Positions 7,568 to 15,190 of a stretch of DNA of 41,578 bases are shown piece after piece. This DNA is from Sphingobacteriales bacterium (lineage in GTDB: Bacteria; Bacteroidota; Bacteroidia; Chitinophagales; JADJOU01), in the NCBI GenBank assembly GCA_021297855.1, contig JAJTHM010000035.1:1-41578 (forward strand), read 5' to 3'. Under the pieces are notes generated by a model, which was not told where the DNA came from, ran no database searches, and saw only the letters and a list, made by a program, of their open reading frames with translations. The translations under genes were made by a program, and so were the position numbers. Within the stretch, counting starts at the first letter, position 1. Every line of letters begins with the position of its first letter.

Positions 7568-9799
7568 ATGAAAAAGTTTCAGATATTAATTATGTCGATT
7601 TTGTTTACCTTTTCTGCTATTGCACAAGGAACCGATGTCACAGAAATGCTTAAAAAAGGCGAAGCCGCCATGTCAGGTTATGAATTAGATAGAGCGATTA
7701 AAATTTATTCTGATGTTCTTGCTTCAAACCCAGACAATACAGAGGCTAAAGAAAGATTAGGCTATATATACACCGCACCAGGGCCAAATCAGGATTTAAG
7801 CAGTGCGGATAAGTATTATGGAGAGGCGTTTACCTCTGGGTTTATGTCGCCTGCTGCTATGCTGCGATACGCCAATTTATTGCAAATACAGAATAACTTT
7901 GACAAAGCTCGTTCGGTTTACAATTTTTATTCCAATAGAGGATATTCATCCAATTCACTTATTAGAAATGTCAATGCAGGTTTTTTCTCTAAAATTTCAG
8001 AGCCTAATACAGGAATCGTAGTGAAAAATGTGGAAGATATCAATACCGCTAATTCAGATTTTTCACCATCATATTATAGAAATGGCATTACCTATGTCTC
8101 CACAAGAAAAAATAGAACGAAGACAGGTTATAGTTCAGAAGATGAAATTGTAAAAAGTTTCACGGACATTTTCAAAGCTACTCAAAATGAAAAAGTGAAG
8201 GGAACATTCAATGAGTCCGAATTACTTTTAAAGACCAATGAAAAATATATGCTAGGGCCTATGACTTTTTCTGAGGATTTTGGGGTAGCCTACATCACTC
8301 GTTCTACAGTGAAGGATGGTAAATCTTTTGCGAAAGATGACCAAAGAACGGTATTGATGGAAATTTGCAGGGTCAATTATTCGAATGGAGATGTGGAGAA
8401 TTGGGATGATGTAACCTCTGTAGTTCTCAATAGAGGAATGGGTTATCAGAACTTTTCGTATGCACATCCTGCATTTGTTACAGGAAGAGGAGATGAAATG
8501 ATATTTGTTAGTAATATGCCTGGAGGATTAGGTGGAAATGACTTGTGGTATTCAAAACTAGTCGGCTCAGAGTGGTCTGCACCCATAAATCTTGGCCCTG
8601 AGGTGAATACTTCTGGAGATGAAATGTTTCCTTTTGTTGGAAAGGATGGGGTTCTTTTTTATGCATCTAATGGTCTTCCAGGTCAAGGAGGTCTTGACAT
8701 CTACCGTGCTACAAAAATAGATGATGCCAAATACGGTCAGGCAGAAAATATGGGCGCACCATATAACTCAAAATATGATGATTTTGGTTATGTGGTCAAT
8801 GAAACAGAGAGAGATGGCTACTTCTCCTCTAATAGAGCAGGTGGTAAAGGATCGGATGATATTTATTTCTGGAGAACTGGTGAAACTCAATTATGCATTA
8901 AAGTTATAGAACTAGTATCCAAAGATCCTATAATGAATTCAGGCGTAAGAATTCCATGTCTTGGCAGTAAAACATATTATACAGATGCAAATGGACTAGC
9001 TTGTATAACAGTTACAGCTTTGAAAAATTGCGATGTAAAGGCCAGCGCAGATGGGTTTAAATCTAACTCTGTCACAATAAAAAATCTTCAAGCAAATAAG
9101 ATAGTTGAAGTTACTTTGGATAGAGATCTTGAACAGCGATGTAAGTTTGTCATTATCGTTCTAGACGAAGAATCTAACCAGCCGATTAAGGGAGCTTCTG
9201 TCAATATTCGTCAACCCTCTACCAATGAAGAAATTGATGGTAATACTAAATCGGATGGTTCTATCAGAGTAAAGGGCATCAGTATGAATGAATACTATGA
9301 GATTAATGCTTCTAAAACTCTACCAGATGGCACAAGATACATTGGTATCCCTGAGAGTGCTATTTGCAAGGGATTGAAAAATGACGACTCTATTGTGAAG
9401 ACTATTTATCTTAAAAAGGCATCCGTTGGTATAGGTTTCGAGATACAAAATATTTTTTATGACCTTAATAAGTGGAATATTCGTCCGGATGCGGCTTTTG
9501 AGTTAGATAAAATCGTTTCTCTATTGCGTCAATACCCTTCGATGGAGATCGAAATGGGATCTCATACAGACTGTAGAGCTACTGCAAAATACAATGAGAC
9601 CCTTTCTTCTAGGAGAGCCGAAGCTTGTGTAGAGTATTTGATAAGCAAAGGTATAGCCTCTTCTAGATTGACTTCTAGAGGTTATGGTGAATCTCAATTG
9701 AAAAATGGCTGTGCCTGCGAAGGGCGTGTTAAATCAAATTGTTCTGAAGCAGATCATCAGAGGAATAGAAGAACCGAGTTTACGATTACCAAGTTTTAA
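7568..9799 (+). CDS. PorE-like OmpA protein (TPR, PD40 propeller, CRD, OmpA-C)
   Basis: This 743-residue exported protein has the domain order of Porphyromonas PorE. A signal peptide (MKKFQILIMSILFTFSAIAQ) is followed by TPR helices (about 30-140) and a PD40/WD40-like propeller (about 160-430), with SDFSPSYYRNGITYVSTR and repeated GG-LDIYRA/NDLWYSK-type strands. Two carboxypeptidase-regulatory-like beta domains follow (about 435-620), then OmpA-C (about 625-743) with MGSHTDCRATAKYN and HQRNRRTEF. PorE is known as a peptidoglycan-tethered T9SS component. The gene follows the porP-like gene and precedes a strong terminator, so the two form a likely two-gene operon. Whether it is the core PorE or a paralogue cannot be told here. 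Confidence 0.88.
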   Translation: MKKFQILIMSILFTFSAIAQGTDVTEMLKKGEAAMSGYELDRAIKIYSDVLASNPDNTEAKERLGYIYTAPGPNQDLSSADKYYGEAFTSGFMSPAAMLRYANLLQIQNNFDKARSVYNFYSNRGYSSNSLIRNVNAGFFSKISEPNTGIVVKNVEDINTANSDFSPSYYRNGITYVSTRKNRTKTGYSSEDEIVKSFTDIFKATQNEKVKGTFNESELLLKTNEKYMLGPMTFSEDFGVAYITRSTVKDGKSFAKDDQRTVLMEICRVNYSNGDVENWDDVTSVVLNRGMGYQNFSYAHPAFVTGRGDEMIFVSNMPGGLGGNDLWYSKLVGSEWSAPINLGPEVNTSGDEMFPFVGKDGVLFYASNGLPGQGGLDIYRATKIDDAKYGQAENMGAPYNSKYDDFGYVVNETERDGYFSSNRAGGKGSDDIYFWRTGETQLCIKVIELVSKDPIMNSGVRIPCLGSKTYYTDANGLACITVTALKNCDVKASADGFKSNSVTIKNLQANKIVEVTLDRDLEQRCKFVIIVLDEESNQPIKGASVNIRQPSTNEEIDGNTKSDGSIRVKGISMNEYYEINASKTLPDGTRYIGIPESAICKGLKNDDSIVKTIYLKKASVGIGFEIQNIFYDLNKWNIRPDAAFELDKIVSLLRQYPSMEIEMGSHTDCRATAKYNETLSSRRAEACVEYLISKGIASSRLTSRGYGESQLKNGCACEGRVKSNCSEADHQRNRRTEFTITKF

Positions 9800-9823
9800 A
9801 TTTAGTTTTTAAAATAGATTCAC

Positions 9824-9856
9824 AAGGTCGAGATATATGTCTCGACCTTTTTTTTT
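9824..9856 (+). terminator. Rho-independent terminator after the porE-like gene
   Basis: AAGGTCGAGA (9824-9833) pairs perfectly with TCTCGACCTT (9840-9849) around a 6-base loop, followed by a run of nine T. It ends the porP-porE-like unit and separates it from recR. Confidence 0.92.
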
Positions 9857-9888
9857 GCCTGTATATGGTTATAATTCATTTATTTTTG
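9855..9888 (+). promoter_or_regulatory. Candidate recR promoter squeezed between terminator and start codon
   Basis: TTG (9855-9857) and TATTTTTG (9881-9888, TAnnTTTG) are 23 bases apart, slightly long for the family. The box ends only 4 bases before the recR ATG, so transcription would begin at or next to the start codon, giving a leaderless or nearly leaderless message. Confidence 0.4.
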
Positions 9889-9892
9889 ACTC

Positions 9893-10507
9893 ATGTACTT
9901 ATCGAAATCCATCGAAGAGCTTGTCAATGAGTTTGCAAAACTGCCAGGAGTAGGCAAAAAGACTGCATTTCGATATACGCTTCATTTCTTAAACAGCACC
10001 AAGGAGGAGAACAAGCGTTTTTCGGAGGCCTTAATTCATCTTAAAGAGAATATAAAGTTGTGCAGTGTTTGTCATACTCCAAACGATGACCAAATTTGTT
10101 CTATTTGCTCTAATAAACTGAGAACAAAAAATTTAATTTGTGTGGTGGAATCATACAAGGATTTAGTAGCCATAGAAAATACGAATCAATTTTACGGACA
10201 ATATCATGTATTAGGAGGAGTTATTAGCCCTATAGATGGCATTGGGCCAGATAAGCTCACTATTCATTCTCTCATAAAGCGCGTAAGCGAAATGGAAGAC
10301 ATGGAACTCATTATGGCTTTAAATCCTACCATAGAGGGAGATACGACCATTTACTACCTAACTAATTTATTGAAGCATTATCCAGTAAAGATCACAACTA
10401 TATCCAGAGGGGTTTCTTTTGGAGGCGAACTGGAATATACAGATGATTTGACACTAGGTAGGAGTATACAAGCTCGACAGCCCTACGAATTATTAATTAA
10501 TAAATAA
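9893..10507 (+). CDS. recR: Recombination mediator RecR
   Basis: RecR acts with RecO/RecF to load RecA on gapped DNA. The 204-residue protein is full length. It has a helix-hairpin-helix (LPGVGKKTAFRYTLHFL, about 17-33), a C4 zinc finger (C57, C60, C69, C72), a Toprim domain starting LICVVES, with GGVISPIDGIGPDKL, and the C-terminal Walker-B-like region ending LGRSIQARQPYELL. The ATG at 9893 gives the canonical N-terminus. It lies directly after a terminator, so it needs its own promoter in 36 bases. The stop codon overlaps the likely ATA start of the next gene. Confidence 0.96.
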   Translation: MYLSKSIEELVNEFAKLPGVGKKTAFRYTLHFLNSTKEENKRFSEALIHLKENIKLCSVCHTPNDDQICSICSNKLRTKNLICVVESYKDLVAIENTNQFYGQYHVLGGVISPIDGIGPDKLTIHSLIKRVSEMEDMELIMALNPTIEGDTTIYYLTNLLKHYPVKITTISRGVSFGGELEYTDDLTLGRSIQARQPYELLINK

Positions 10508-12282
10508 GCAGTCCCATTCAACCAAATCTCAGTGTCATTATTGTCAGTTATAATGCAAAGTATTATTTGCATTTAACCCTGTCTTGCCTAGCCAAGATGT
10601 CCCGCCCGTTGGGGATTGAAGTCATTGTGGTAGATAACAATTCCAGCGAGCCTGTTGTCCATTATAGTCAAACAGCATTTTCCGATTTTAAATTTATTAA
10701 CAGCGATAGCAACCTAGGCTTTTCCAAAGCGAATAATCTAGGTATAGAACATGCGCGATCTGAGAATATTTTAATTCTGAATCCAGATACGATTATCTCA
10801 GAGGAGATTATTCTACATGCTACTCAATTATTAAATGCAGATAAGCAAACAGGAGCTGTAGCAATTAGAATGATGGATGGGCGCGGAGATTATTTGCCCG
10901 AGAGTGCACGTGGGTTCCCAGATTTAAAGTCCAGTTTTTTGAAGTTGTTGGGACTTAAAAAATGGTCGAGCTACTATAAAACCCAGGATGCGAATGACCA
11001 TATTGAAGTCATGTCAGGTGCATGTATGTTTTTCAAAAAAGATGTATATAAGGCAATTGGAGGACTCGATGAACGCTTTTTTATGTATGGCGAGGACATT
11101 GACATTTCATACCAGTTGCACAGAGCAGGATATGTTATAAAGTATATTAGTGATAAAGAAATCGTTCACTTCAAAGGGCGGAGTTCTGTGAAATCTAATT
11201 GGCGTTATCAGACCGCTTTTTATAATGCGATGAAACTCTATTGGCAGAAAAATTTTCAATGGGGCCAACAACCCATCTTAAATTTTGTTTTGAATCTGGC
11301 CTTAGGGCTCTTAAAAATTTTATCCGCGTTGAGACATGGATTCAAAATGGTCTTACTACCCGTAGCGGACTTTATGGGCATCATATTAGCATCTGCTGCC
11401 TTTACTTATGTTTGGTCAGTGTATATCAAACTGGATGTTGGGTTCCTCCCGCTTAGTTTTTATATGATTATATTGCCGCTGTACACACTCGCAGCTATTT
11501 TATCTATGCTCTTTGCCAAGTTTTATCTCACCGAAATAGATATTTCCAAGCTTGTGAAAGCCTCCATTATCAATTTGATACTTTTTTTAATCGTTTACTT
11601 TCTATTGCCTGCAGATTATAAGTACTCCAGAGCGGTCATCGTTTATTTGGCTATAATTTCTTTTTTTGTGCCACTGCTTATACGCTGGATGTACGCACGT
11701 TGGTTCAATGTTCCTCTGCTTTTCACAGATACGAAACATCTAGAGGCAAAGATTCTTCCCGATAACTCTAAGGAGGAAGCCATAAAAGAACTGATCAATC
11801 GATACTCAAATTACCAGTTGGTGATGTCAGCTAAGCAGCCGGATGCTTGCATTCTTGATTTAGCCCAGACTACCAATAGGGAGCTTCTTCATGCGATTAA
11901 ACATACAAAACAATATGGTACTATTTGGATTTATTCAGACCATGGCCAATATCTCATGCGCTGCCACGGAAAAGATGCTTTAGGATATATCATAGCGGCA
12001 GACGAGAATTTTTCAATTTATGAATGGACCCATCAAGTTCGCAAAAGAATACTAGATATCCTTTTTTGTATTTTAGCTCCGCCAATATCCTTATTTTCGA
12101 AGCACTCTTTTTTTCAAATTATAAAATCTTGTCATCGAGTGCTGTTTCACGGTAGTTCTTGGGTGCATGTAAATGATAAGGCTATTTATCAACTATCCAC
12201 GGAGGTTTCAGAGAATTATCTAAGAAATTATAGTCTGAAGGATGATATTTATTACTTTTTTAGGTATATGTTTATATCCTAA
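10504..12282 (+). CDS. GT2 glycosyltransferase with C-terminal membrane region; non-canonical start
   Basis: The N-terminal domain is a family 2 inverting glycosyltransferase of the rhamnosyltransferase-like type, with VVDNNSS, ILNPDT (metal-binding) and MYGEDIDISYQLHRAGY. Several hydrophobic helices follow (about 250-385, counting from 10504), then a C-terminal part with KRILDILFCILAPPISL, recalling the membrane helix of initiating sugar transferases but lacking their catalytic core. It likely builds a surface glycan at the inner membrane. The first usable TTG (10567) would delete the essential first strand, yet the in-frame bases upstream encode PNLSVIIVSYNAKYYLHLTL, a textbook GT2 start. 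No ATG, GTG or TTG exists there, so I place the start at ATA 10504, which overlaps the recR stop as ATAA. The substrate is unknown. Confidence 0.78.
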   Translation: MSSPIQPNLSVIIVSYNAKYYLHLTLSCLAKMSRPLGIEVIVVDNNSSEPVVHYSQTAFSDFKFINSDSNLGFSKANNLGIEHARSENILILNPDTIISEEIILHATQLLNADKQTGAVAIRMMDGRGDYLPESARGFPDLKSSFLKLLGLKKWSSYYKTQDANDHIEVMSGACMFFKKDVYKAIGGLDERFFMYGEDIDISYQLHRAGYVIKYISDKEIVHFKGRSSVKSNWRYQTAFYNAMKLYWQKNFQWGQQPILNFVLNLALGLLKILSALRHGFKMVLLPVADFMGIILASAAFTYVWSVYIKLDVGFLPLSFYMIILPLYTLAAILSMLFAKFYLTEIDISKLVKASIINLILFLIVYFLLPADYKYSRAVIVYLAIISFFVPLLIRWMYARWFNVPLLFTDTKHLEAKILPDNSKEEAIKELINRYSNYQLVMSAKQPDACILDLAQTTNRELLHAIKHTKQYGTIWIYSDHGQYLMRCHGKDALGYIIAADENFSIYEWTHQVRKRILDILFCILAPPISLFSKHSFFQIIKSCHRVLFHGSSWVHVNDKAIYQLSTEVSENYLRNYSLKDDIYYFFRYMFIS

Positions 12283-12352
12283 TCTCCATTTTTAATTCAA
12301 ATTGACTTTATTTGTCTTTTAAAAATTTCCAGTAGAGAGATAGAACAGAATT

Positions 12353-14926
12353 ATGTCCGAATCAAATATAACCCTTCATGTTGACGACCTTTATGAAAAG
12401 TGGTTTCTAGAGTATGCATCCTATGTCAATCTCGATAGGGCTATTCCGCATATACAGGATGGTCTGAAGCCTGTGCAGAGAAGAATTCTGCATGCCATGA
12501 AGGAGCAGGATGATGGCAGATATACCAAAGTAGCCAATCTTATCGGGCAAACCATGCAGTATCATCCGCACGGAGATGCCAGTATAGGGGATGCCTTGGT
12601 CAAAATCGGACAAAAAGAATTGATGATAGACACGCAAGGAAACTGGGGAGATGTGCGCACGGGGGATGTGGCCGCTGCACCGAGATATATTGAAGCTCGA
12701 TTAAGTCCATTTGCACTATACACAGCTTTTCATGATGAGAATACAGAGTGGCAGCTGAGTTATGATGGACGCAAGCGTGAACCAGTGAAGTTACCTATCA
12801 AATTTCCTTTATTATTGGCTCATGGTGCCGAAGGGATTGGTGTCGGATTGAGGTCTTATATTCTACCTCATAATTACAATGAACTTTGTCAGGCTTCTAT
12901 TGCAGTGATAAAGGGAAAAAAGTTTGAACTATTCCCTGATTTTCAAACGGGAGGCTATATCGATGTGGGAAATTATCAGCAGGGCTTGCAGGGAGGTAAA
13001 GTCAAATGCAGAGCTAAAATTGAAAAAGACGGCAAGAATTTAAAGATCATTTCAGTTCCATTTTCTGAGACTACAGGCAGTCTGATAGATAGTATTCTAG
13101 CTGAGAATGAGAAAGGGAGGATAAAAATAAAAAAAGTCATCGACAATACATCCAGTGAAGTAGAAATTCTATTGGAACTTCAACCGGGTGTTTCTCCTGA
13201 CCTCACCATAGACGCACTCTACGCATTTACTAAGTGTGAAATATCGCTGAGTCCACTTGGTTGCTGCATTATAGGGGATAAGCCTACCTTTCTCGGAGTA
13301 GATGAAATGTTGCGAATTTCTACCCAGAATACAGTGCAACTTCTGCTCCAAGAACTTCAAATAAAACAAAAAGAATTAGAGAATAAATGGCACTACCTCT
13401 CGTTGGAAAAAATATTTTTCGAAGAGAAAATATATAAAGAATTAGAGAAAAAACACGGCGACTGGGATGCTGTGCTCAAAGCGATAGAAAAGGCATTCAA
13501 GCCTTTTCTAAAAGGCTTGAAACGCGAGGTCACCCAAACTGATTATGAAAAACTAACGGAGAAGCCTGTTCGACGAATTTACAAATTAGATATTGATGAT
13601 TTACAGGATAAAATCAAAAAGCTAGAAGGAGAGATTAAAGAAGTCAAGCAAAGCATTGCAACGATCGACGACTATGCGGTGGACTACTTCAAAACCTTGA
13701 TGACTAAATTTGGTAAAGGCAAGGAACGCAAATCAGAGATTAGAAAGTTTGAGCAGATAGAGGTGAAGAATGTGGCCGTCAATAATCAAAAGCTCTATGC
13801 TAATTTTAAAGAGGGCTTCATTGGTCACGGTTTGAAGAAGGAAGAATTTATCTGCGACTGCACGGATATGGATGACATCATTGTGATACGCAAAGATGGT
13901 AGAATGTTGGTCACCAAAATCTCTGATAAGAAATTTGTAGGCAAGGATATTCTGCATATAGGTATATGGAAAAAAGACGATGAGCGCACGATATACAATC
14001 TCATTTATGCAGAAGCTAGGTCGAATAAGAATTTCGTCAAGCGATTTAATGTGACAGGTGTTACCCGCGATAAAGAGTATGAAATAGCCAAAGGAGACAA
14101 GTGTAAAGTTATCTACCTGACCGTAAATCCAAATGGGGAAGCGGAGGTAGTCACCATCAAATTGAAAGATGACAGCAAGGCGCGTATCAAGGTTTTTGAT
14201 TTCGATTTTTCCAGCGTGATGGTCAAAGGGAGAAGCAGCCTGGGCAATACACTCTCGACTTATCCTATTCACAAAATAGAATTGAAGAAGGCAGGAACAT
14301 CTACGCTAGGTGGTGTGAAAATATGGCTTGACAGAGATGTTGGGCGTATCAATAAAAATAGATATGGACAGTATCTCGGCGAATTTTTTGCTGAAGACTT
14401 GATATTGACTTTACAAAAAAATGGCACCTATGCGCTGCAGAGCTATGAAAATATCGTTCGGGTCGATATGGATTTATTACAATCGATAGAAAAATTTGAT
14501 ATTGAAAAACCTATCTCAGCAGTTTACTACGATGGCAATAGCAAAAACTACTACGTCAAACGATTTCTTATAGAGACCAAGGAAGATGGAAAAATTCACA
14601 GTTTTATCACCGATCATAAAGATAGTAAGTTGATTTTCGCATCTACCTCAGAAAACCCTCTGATTCAAGTGGAGATATTCAAAGGAAAGGCCAAAGTAAA
14701 AGAAATACTGGATATAGACTTGGTAGAATTTATCGATGTCAAAGGATGGAAATCATTGGGAAATCGGCTAACCCAATACGACTTCAAAGGAAAACTCAAG
14801 GACTTAAGTACATACGATGTGCCCGTGGAAGAAGAAAAAATGGAGGAAGAAAAAGAGAAAAAAGCCAACTTTGATGAACTACCTAAGCCGAATTTTAAAG
14901 ACGGCGTGCAGGGAACCTTGTTTTAG
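12353..14926 (+). CDS. parC: DNA topoisomerase IV subunit A
   Basis: This type IIA topoisomerase A subunit decatenates chromosomes with ParE. At 857 residues it opens with YLxYASYVNLDRAIPHIQDGLKPVQRRIL. Next come HPHGDASIGDAL and the active-site AAPRYIEARLS, with catalytic Tyr112 preceded by Arg111. The coiled-coil region (about 340-450) and a beta-pinwheel-like C-terminus without a GyrA box favour ParC over GyrA. The tail (about 820-857) is acidic and lysine-rich. parE is not adjacent on either side. GVGLRSYILPHN replaces the more usual GVG(M/L)ST-ILPHN. Gyrase A is the alternative, considered less likely. Confidence 0.9.
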   Translation: MSESNITLHVDDLYEKWFLEYASYVNLDRAIPHIQDGLKPVQRRILHAMKEQDDGRYTKVANLIGQTMQYHPHGDASIGDALVKIGQKELMIDTQGNWGDVRTGDVAAAPRYIEARLSPFALYTAFHDENTEWQLSYDGRKREPVKLPIKFPLLLAHGAEGIGVGLRSYILPHNYNELCQASIAVIKGKKFELFPDFQTGGYIDVGNYQQGLQGGKVKCRAKIEKDGKNLKIISVPFSETTGSLIDSILAENEKGRIKIKKVIDNTSSEVEILLELQPGVSPDLTIDALYAFTKCEISLSPLGCCIIGDKPTFLGVDEMLRISTQNTVQLLLQELQIKQKELENKWHYLSLEKIFFEEKIYKELEKKHGDWDAVLKAIEKAFKPFLKGLKREVTQTDYEKLTEKPVRRIYKLDIDDLQDKIKKLEGEIKEVKQSIATIDDYAVDYFKTLMTKFGKGKERKSEIRKFEQIEVKNVAVNNQKLYANFKEGFIGHGLKKEEFICDCTDMDDIIVIRKDGRMLVTKISDKKFVGKDILHIGIWKKDDERTIYNLIYAEARSNKNFVKRFNVTGVTRDKEYEIAKGDKCKVIYLTVNPNGEAEVVTIKLKDDSKARIKVFDFDFSSVMVKGRSSLGNTLSTYPIHKIELKKAGTSTLGGVKIWLDRDVGRINKNRYGQYLGEFFAEDLILTLQKNGTYALQSYENIVRVDMDLLQSIEKFDIEKPISAVYYDGNSKNYYVKRFLIETKEDGKIHSFITDHKDSKLIFASTSENPLIQVEIFKGKAKVKEILDIDLVEFIDVKGWKSLGNRLTQYDFKGKLKDLSTYDVPVEEEKMEEEKEKKANFDELPKPNFKDGVQGTLF

Positions 14927-14980
14927 TAGGTAGTGGTCAGTTTTCAGTAATCAGTCGCTGTAGTCACTTACAGTTGTTAG

Positions 14981-15124
14981 AAGTTCGTCGTCTGACAGGT
15001 TTGCTATTTCCCCTTTGTTGTTCATATTGACCAATAAGGGAAATAACCAAGATTTTATACCATAGCATTTGTGAACTAGTTTGCATTTACAAATGGCATA
15101 ACTTCGTGTAACCTGTCTGACGAC
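14981..15124. repeat. 144-bp folded element with nested inverted repeats
   Basis: GTCGTCTGACAGGTT (14987-15001) and AACCTGTCTGACGAC (15110-15124) are inverted repeats with one mismatch. Between them lie smaller inverted pairs, ATTTCCC...GGGAAAT and CATTTGT...ACAAATG. The element fills most of the gap between convergent parC and the T9SS gene. There is no coding content. It may act as a folded terminator or be a MITE-like repeat. Confidence 0.45.
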
Positions 15125-15190
15125 AAGGCAGGCTTGGCACTCCATTCACGAGTAAACTCAATTTCCTGCTTGTGCAGACAAGAAAATGAC

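Noticed and set aside
13733-14272. Minus-strand 179-residue frame inside parC
   Set aside because: It lies wholly within a clear topoisomerase gene, has no recognisable motif, and begins without a promoter or separate spacing.
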